Under the pieces are notes generated by a model, which saw only the letters and a program-made list of their open reading frames with translations, ran no database searches and was not told where the DNA came from. The position numbers and the translations under genes are program-made. From an uncultured Actinomycetes bacterium (lineage in GTDB: Bacteria > Actinomycetota > Thermoleophilia > Solirubrobacterales > 70-9): a stretch of 16,039 nt of DNA. The stretch is from contig CAMPIP010000037.1 of the NCBI GenBank assembly GCA_946886425.1, positions 1 to 16,039 of the forward strand, read 5' to 3'. This document shows, one piece after another, positions 14,208 to 16,039 of the stretch (the first letter of the stretch is position 1; every line of letters begins with the position of its first letter).

Positions 14208-15079
14208 GCATCATCGTCGGCAACGAGACCAAGCTGGTCGTCTCCGGCCTGACCGGCCGCGAGGGCTCCTTCCACGGGCTCCGAAACCAGGCCTACGGGA
14301 CCCACCTCGCCGCCGGCGTCACCCCGGGCAAGGGCGGCCAGGACGTCGAGGGGGTCCCGGTCTACGACTCGATCGCGGAGGCGGTCACCGAGGCGGGCGC
14401 CAACACCTCGATGATCTTCGTCCCGGCCCGTTACGCGGCCCCCGCTATCGACGAGGCGCTCGATTCCGGCGTCCAGACGGTGATCGCGATCACCGAGGGG
14501 ATCCCGGTCCTCGACATGCTCGGGCTCTACTGGAAGGCACGCGAGAAGGGCGTGCGGCTGCTCGGCCCCAACTGTCCCGGCGCGCTCTCGCCCGGCAAGG
14601 CCAACGTCGGGATCATCCCCGCCCAGTTCTTCGACCCGGGCCCGATCGGCGTCGTCTCCAAGTCGGGGACCCTGACCTACCAGATCGGCAACGAGCTGAA
14701 ACAGGCGGGGACCGGCAACTCCTCGATCGTGGGGATCGGCGGCGATCCGATCATCGGCTCCGACTTCATCGACATCCTCGCGCTCTACGAGCAGGACCCC
14801 GAGACCGAGCTGATCGTGATGGTCGGCGAGATCGGCGGCGACGCCGAGGAGCGGGCGGCCGAGTACATCGCCGCCAACGTCTCCAAGCCGGTGGTCGCCT
14901 ACATCGCCGGTTTCACCGCCCCGCCCGGCAAGCAGATGGGCCACGCCGGCGCGATCATCTCCGGCTCCTCGGGCACCGCCCAGGCGAAGAAGGACGCGCT
15001 CGAAGCGAAGGGCGTCCGGGTCGGCGAAAGTCCGACCGAGACGGCCCAGATCGCCGTCGAGACGCTGCGCGGCTCCTGA
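14204..15079 (+). CDS. sucD: succinyl-CoA synthetase alpha subunit
   Basis: This 291-residue subunit binds CoA and carries the phosphohistidine. The N-terminal Rossmann domain has VSGLTGREGSFHGL, AGVTPGKGG and VPVYDSI; the ligase domain has LLGPNCPGALSPG, SKSGTLTYQI and IGGDPIIGSDFID; the active-site loop MGHAGAIISGSSGTAQAK contains H247, matching the phosphorylated His of E. coli SucD. The ATG at 14204 overlaps the sucC stop by four bases, so the two subunits are translationally coupled. It ends 11 bases from the stop of the convergent DUF559 gene, with no obvious terminator in that gap. Confidence 0.97.
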   Translation: MSIIVGNETKLVVSGLTGREGSFHGLRNQAYGTHLAAGVTPGKGGQDVEGVPVYDSIAEAVTEAGANTSMIFVPARYAAPAIDEALDSGVQTVIAITEGIPVLDMLGLYWKAREKGVRLLGPNCPGALSPGKANVGIIPAQFFDPGPIGVVSKSGTLTYQIGNELKQAGTGNSSIVGIGGDPIIGSDFIDILALYEQDPETELIVMVGEIGGDAEERAAEYIAANVSKPVVAYIAGFTAPPGKQMGHAGAIISGSSGTAQAKKDALEAKGVRVGESPTETAQIAVETLRGS

Positions 15080-15090
15080 GTCGGGCGAGC

Positions 15091-16039
15091 TCAACGGGCT
15101 GAGTCACCGGCGGGCGTCAGCGGCGCCGCCGCGAGCAGTCCGCGGATCTCCGCCGCGAGCTCGTCCGCTTCGCGGTCGAGCCGGCGGTGGGTGATGCGGA
15201 TCGTGCGGTAGCCGGCCAGCAGCAGCTCCGGGTCGCGGCTGCGGTCGCGCTCGAAGGCGGCGCGGTGGGCGTGGTGTTCCCAGCTGTCGAGCTCGACGAC
15301 CAGGCGGGCAGCCGGCCAGAGCACATCGACCTCGTGGTCGAGAACGTCGACGTTGGTGCTCCCGGGCGGGATCCGCTGCGCCGCGAGAAAGCGCTGGAAG
15401 CGTTCCTCCAGGGGCGAGCGTCCCTCCGTCGCGGCGCGTGCCTCGGCGAGCAGCCGCCGGGTCGGCTTCAGCGCCCGCCGCCCGTATCCCCGCTCGCAGA
15501 CCCGCTCGACGGCGGCGAGCTGCAGCAGGTTGCGCTTCTCCGCCTCCTCCCAGGCCCGCTCCAGCTGCGAGAACGCGACCACTTCCGCGTAGTCGAAGAG
15601 CGTCCGCGCGACGGTCGTCACCGAAAGCCCCCGGTCCTCCGTCCCGTCCTCGGCGTGGAACAGCCGGCAGCGATGGATCCAGAGCCGCCGCCGCCGTTCG
15701 ACTCCCTGGCGCCCCGCCGGCGCCGTCACTTCCACCAGCGACCCCCGCTGCCGTCCAAACCCCCAGAACTCCGCGGCACTCCGATGGCTCAACACCGCCC
15801 CGCCGCCGTAGGCGTCATGGGCGATGCCAAGCGCCACCCCGCGCAGGCCGTGGGGCGTATACTTCATGCAGTCAATGACGGCGCGGGCCTCCTCGGCATT
15901 GTTCACCATCGGGATCATCAGCCCTTCGGCGCCCATGTCGAGCGCCCGGGCGACATGATGGTAGCTCTTCGACGGCACCCGCACGATCGCCGGCAGCCGG
16001 GCGGCCTCGAAATAGCGCAGCACGCTCTTCATCGTCTCG
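15091..16039 (-). CDS. chimeric frame: HpcH/HpaI aldolase fragment joined to DUF559 nuclease-like protein
   Basis: The frame is open from the right window edge to the TGA at 15091, so its true start lies outside. Counting from the first visible Met (16032), residues 1-75 match the middle of HpcH/HpaI aldolases (VRVPSKSYHHVARALDMGAE, MIPMVNNAEEARAV, PHGLRGVALGIAHDAY). From about residue 79 it switches to AVLSHRSAAEFWGF, typical of the region after the winged-helix start of AbiEi/DUF559 proteins, then the C-terminal Vsr-like nuclease domain: EVDVLWPAARLVVELDSWEHH ... AFERDRSRD ... LAGYRTIRITHRRLD. The join is at three Gly codons near 15799-15807. The usual N-terminal about 70-80 residues of the DUF559 protein are missing. 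Such proteins are common in actinobacteria with no settled function. It is either a decayed fusion or an assembly join. Confidence 0.75.
   Translation of the reverse strand, partial: ETMKSVLRYFEAARLPAIVRVPSKSYHHVARALDMGAEGLMIPMVNNAEEARAVIDCMKYTPHGLRGVALGIAHDAYGGGAVLSHRSAAEFWGFGRQRGSLVEVTAPAGRQGVERRRRLWIHRCRLFHAEDGTEDRGLSVTTVARTLFDYAEVVAFSQLERAWEEAEKRNLLQLAAVERVCERGYGRRALKPTRRLLAEARAATEGRSPLEERFQRFLAAQRIPPGSTNVDVLDHEVDVLWPAARLVVELDSWEHHAHRAAFERDRSRDPELLLAGYRTIRITHRRLDREADELAAEIRGLLAAAPLTPAGDSAR
15799..16039 (-). pseudogene. HpcH/HpaI-family aldolase remnant (5' beyond window, 3' lost)
   Basis: The coding similarity to HpcH/HpaI aldolases stops at AHDAY. In the family the metal-ligand segment (Gln-x-Glu, then Asp) lies beyond this point and is absent, so this copy could not be an active aldolase. 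The substrate-side VRVP Arg and the GAEGLMIPMV segment remain. The reading frame continues without stop into the DUF559 portion, which may mean the event is recent. Confidence 0.6.

Noticed and set aside
15091..15798. Phage-defence or toxin-antitoxin system based on the AbiEi/DUF559 resemblance
   Set aside because: The AbiEi-like winged helix is missing, no toxin partner is present, and DUF559 proteins of this type are widespread without proven defence function.

Overview
The window is very GC-rich throughout, with G or C in most third codon positions and GTG and TTG starts in use. The gene content (HtaA-domain heme proteins, a TTAGG-N4-CCTAA iron-box motif, a fused biotin carboxylase/BCCP chain, a formylglycine-generating enzyme with a CxPSR sulfatase, and a DUF559 protein) points to a high-GC actinomycete. 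My best guess is the Thermoleophilia/Solirubrobacterales side of the phylum, but that placement is an inference from gene style and not from a marker gene. I see no tRNA, rRNA, CRISPR array, transposase or integrase.

Region 1 (about 1-6520, all minus strand) is a heme acquisition locus. In transcription order it holds a small IsdG/MhuD-like heme-degrading monooxygenase, hmuT (binding protein), hmuU (permease), hmuV (ATPase), two tandem HtaA-domain secreted proteins, and a secreted PKD-domain protein that runs off the left edge. Most junctions overlap by 1-4 bases (34 bases before the PKD gene), as in a translationally coupled operon. Three 14-bp palindromes of the form TTAGG-N4-CCTAA lie at the two places where transcription would be expected to start: one upstream of the monooxygenase and two upstream of the first HtaA gene. 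They resemble the first 14 bases of the DtxR/IdeR box, so the locus is probably derepressed under iron starvation. The implied route is: HtaA and PKD proteins capture heme at the surface, HmuT-HmuUV imports it, and the monooxygenase opens the ring to release iron.

Region 2 (6527-9144) holds a PHP-domain phosphoesterase (minus) divergent from an acyl-CoA carboxylase alpha chain (plus), separated by only 44 bp. A 108-bp intergenic element with 28-bp inverted arms follows the carboxylase gene.

Region 3 (9316-12963) holds a formylglycine-generating enzyme (plus) convergent with a GlcNAc-6-sulfatase-like sulfatase (minus). The first is the maturase the second needs. A HAD-family hydrolase lies upstream of the sulfatase on the same strand.

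Region 4 (13050-15079) is sucC-sucD, succinyl-CoA synthetase, divergent from the HAD gene. Region 5 (15091-16039, minus) is a chimeric reading frame: the middle of an HpcH/HpaI aldolase joined in frame to a DUF559 nuclease-like protein that lacks its usual N-terminus.
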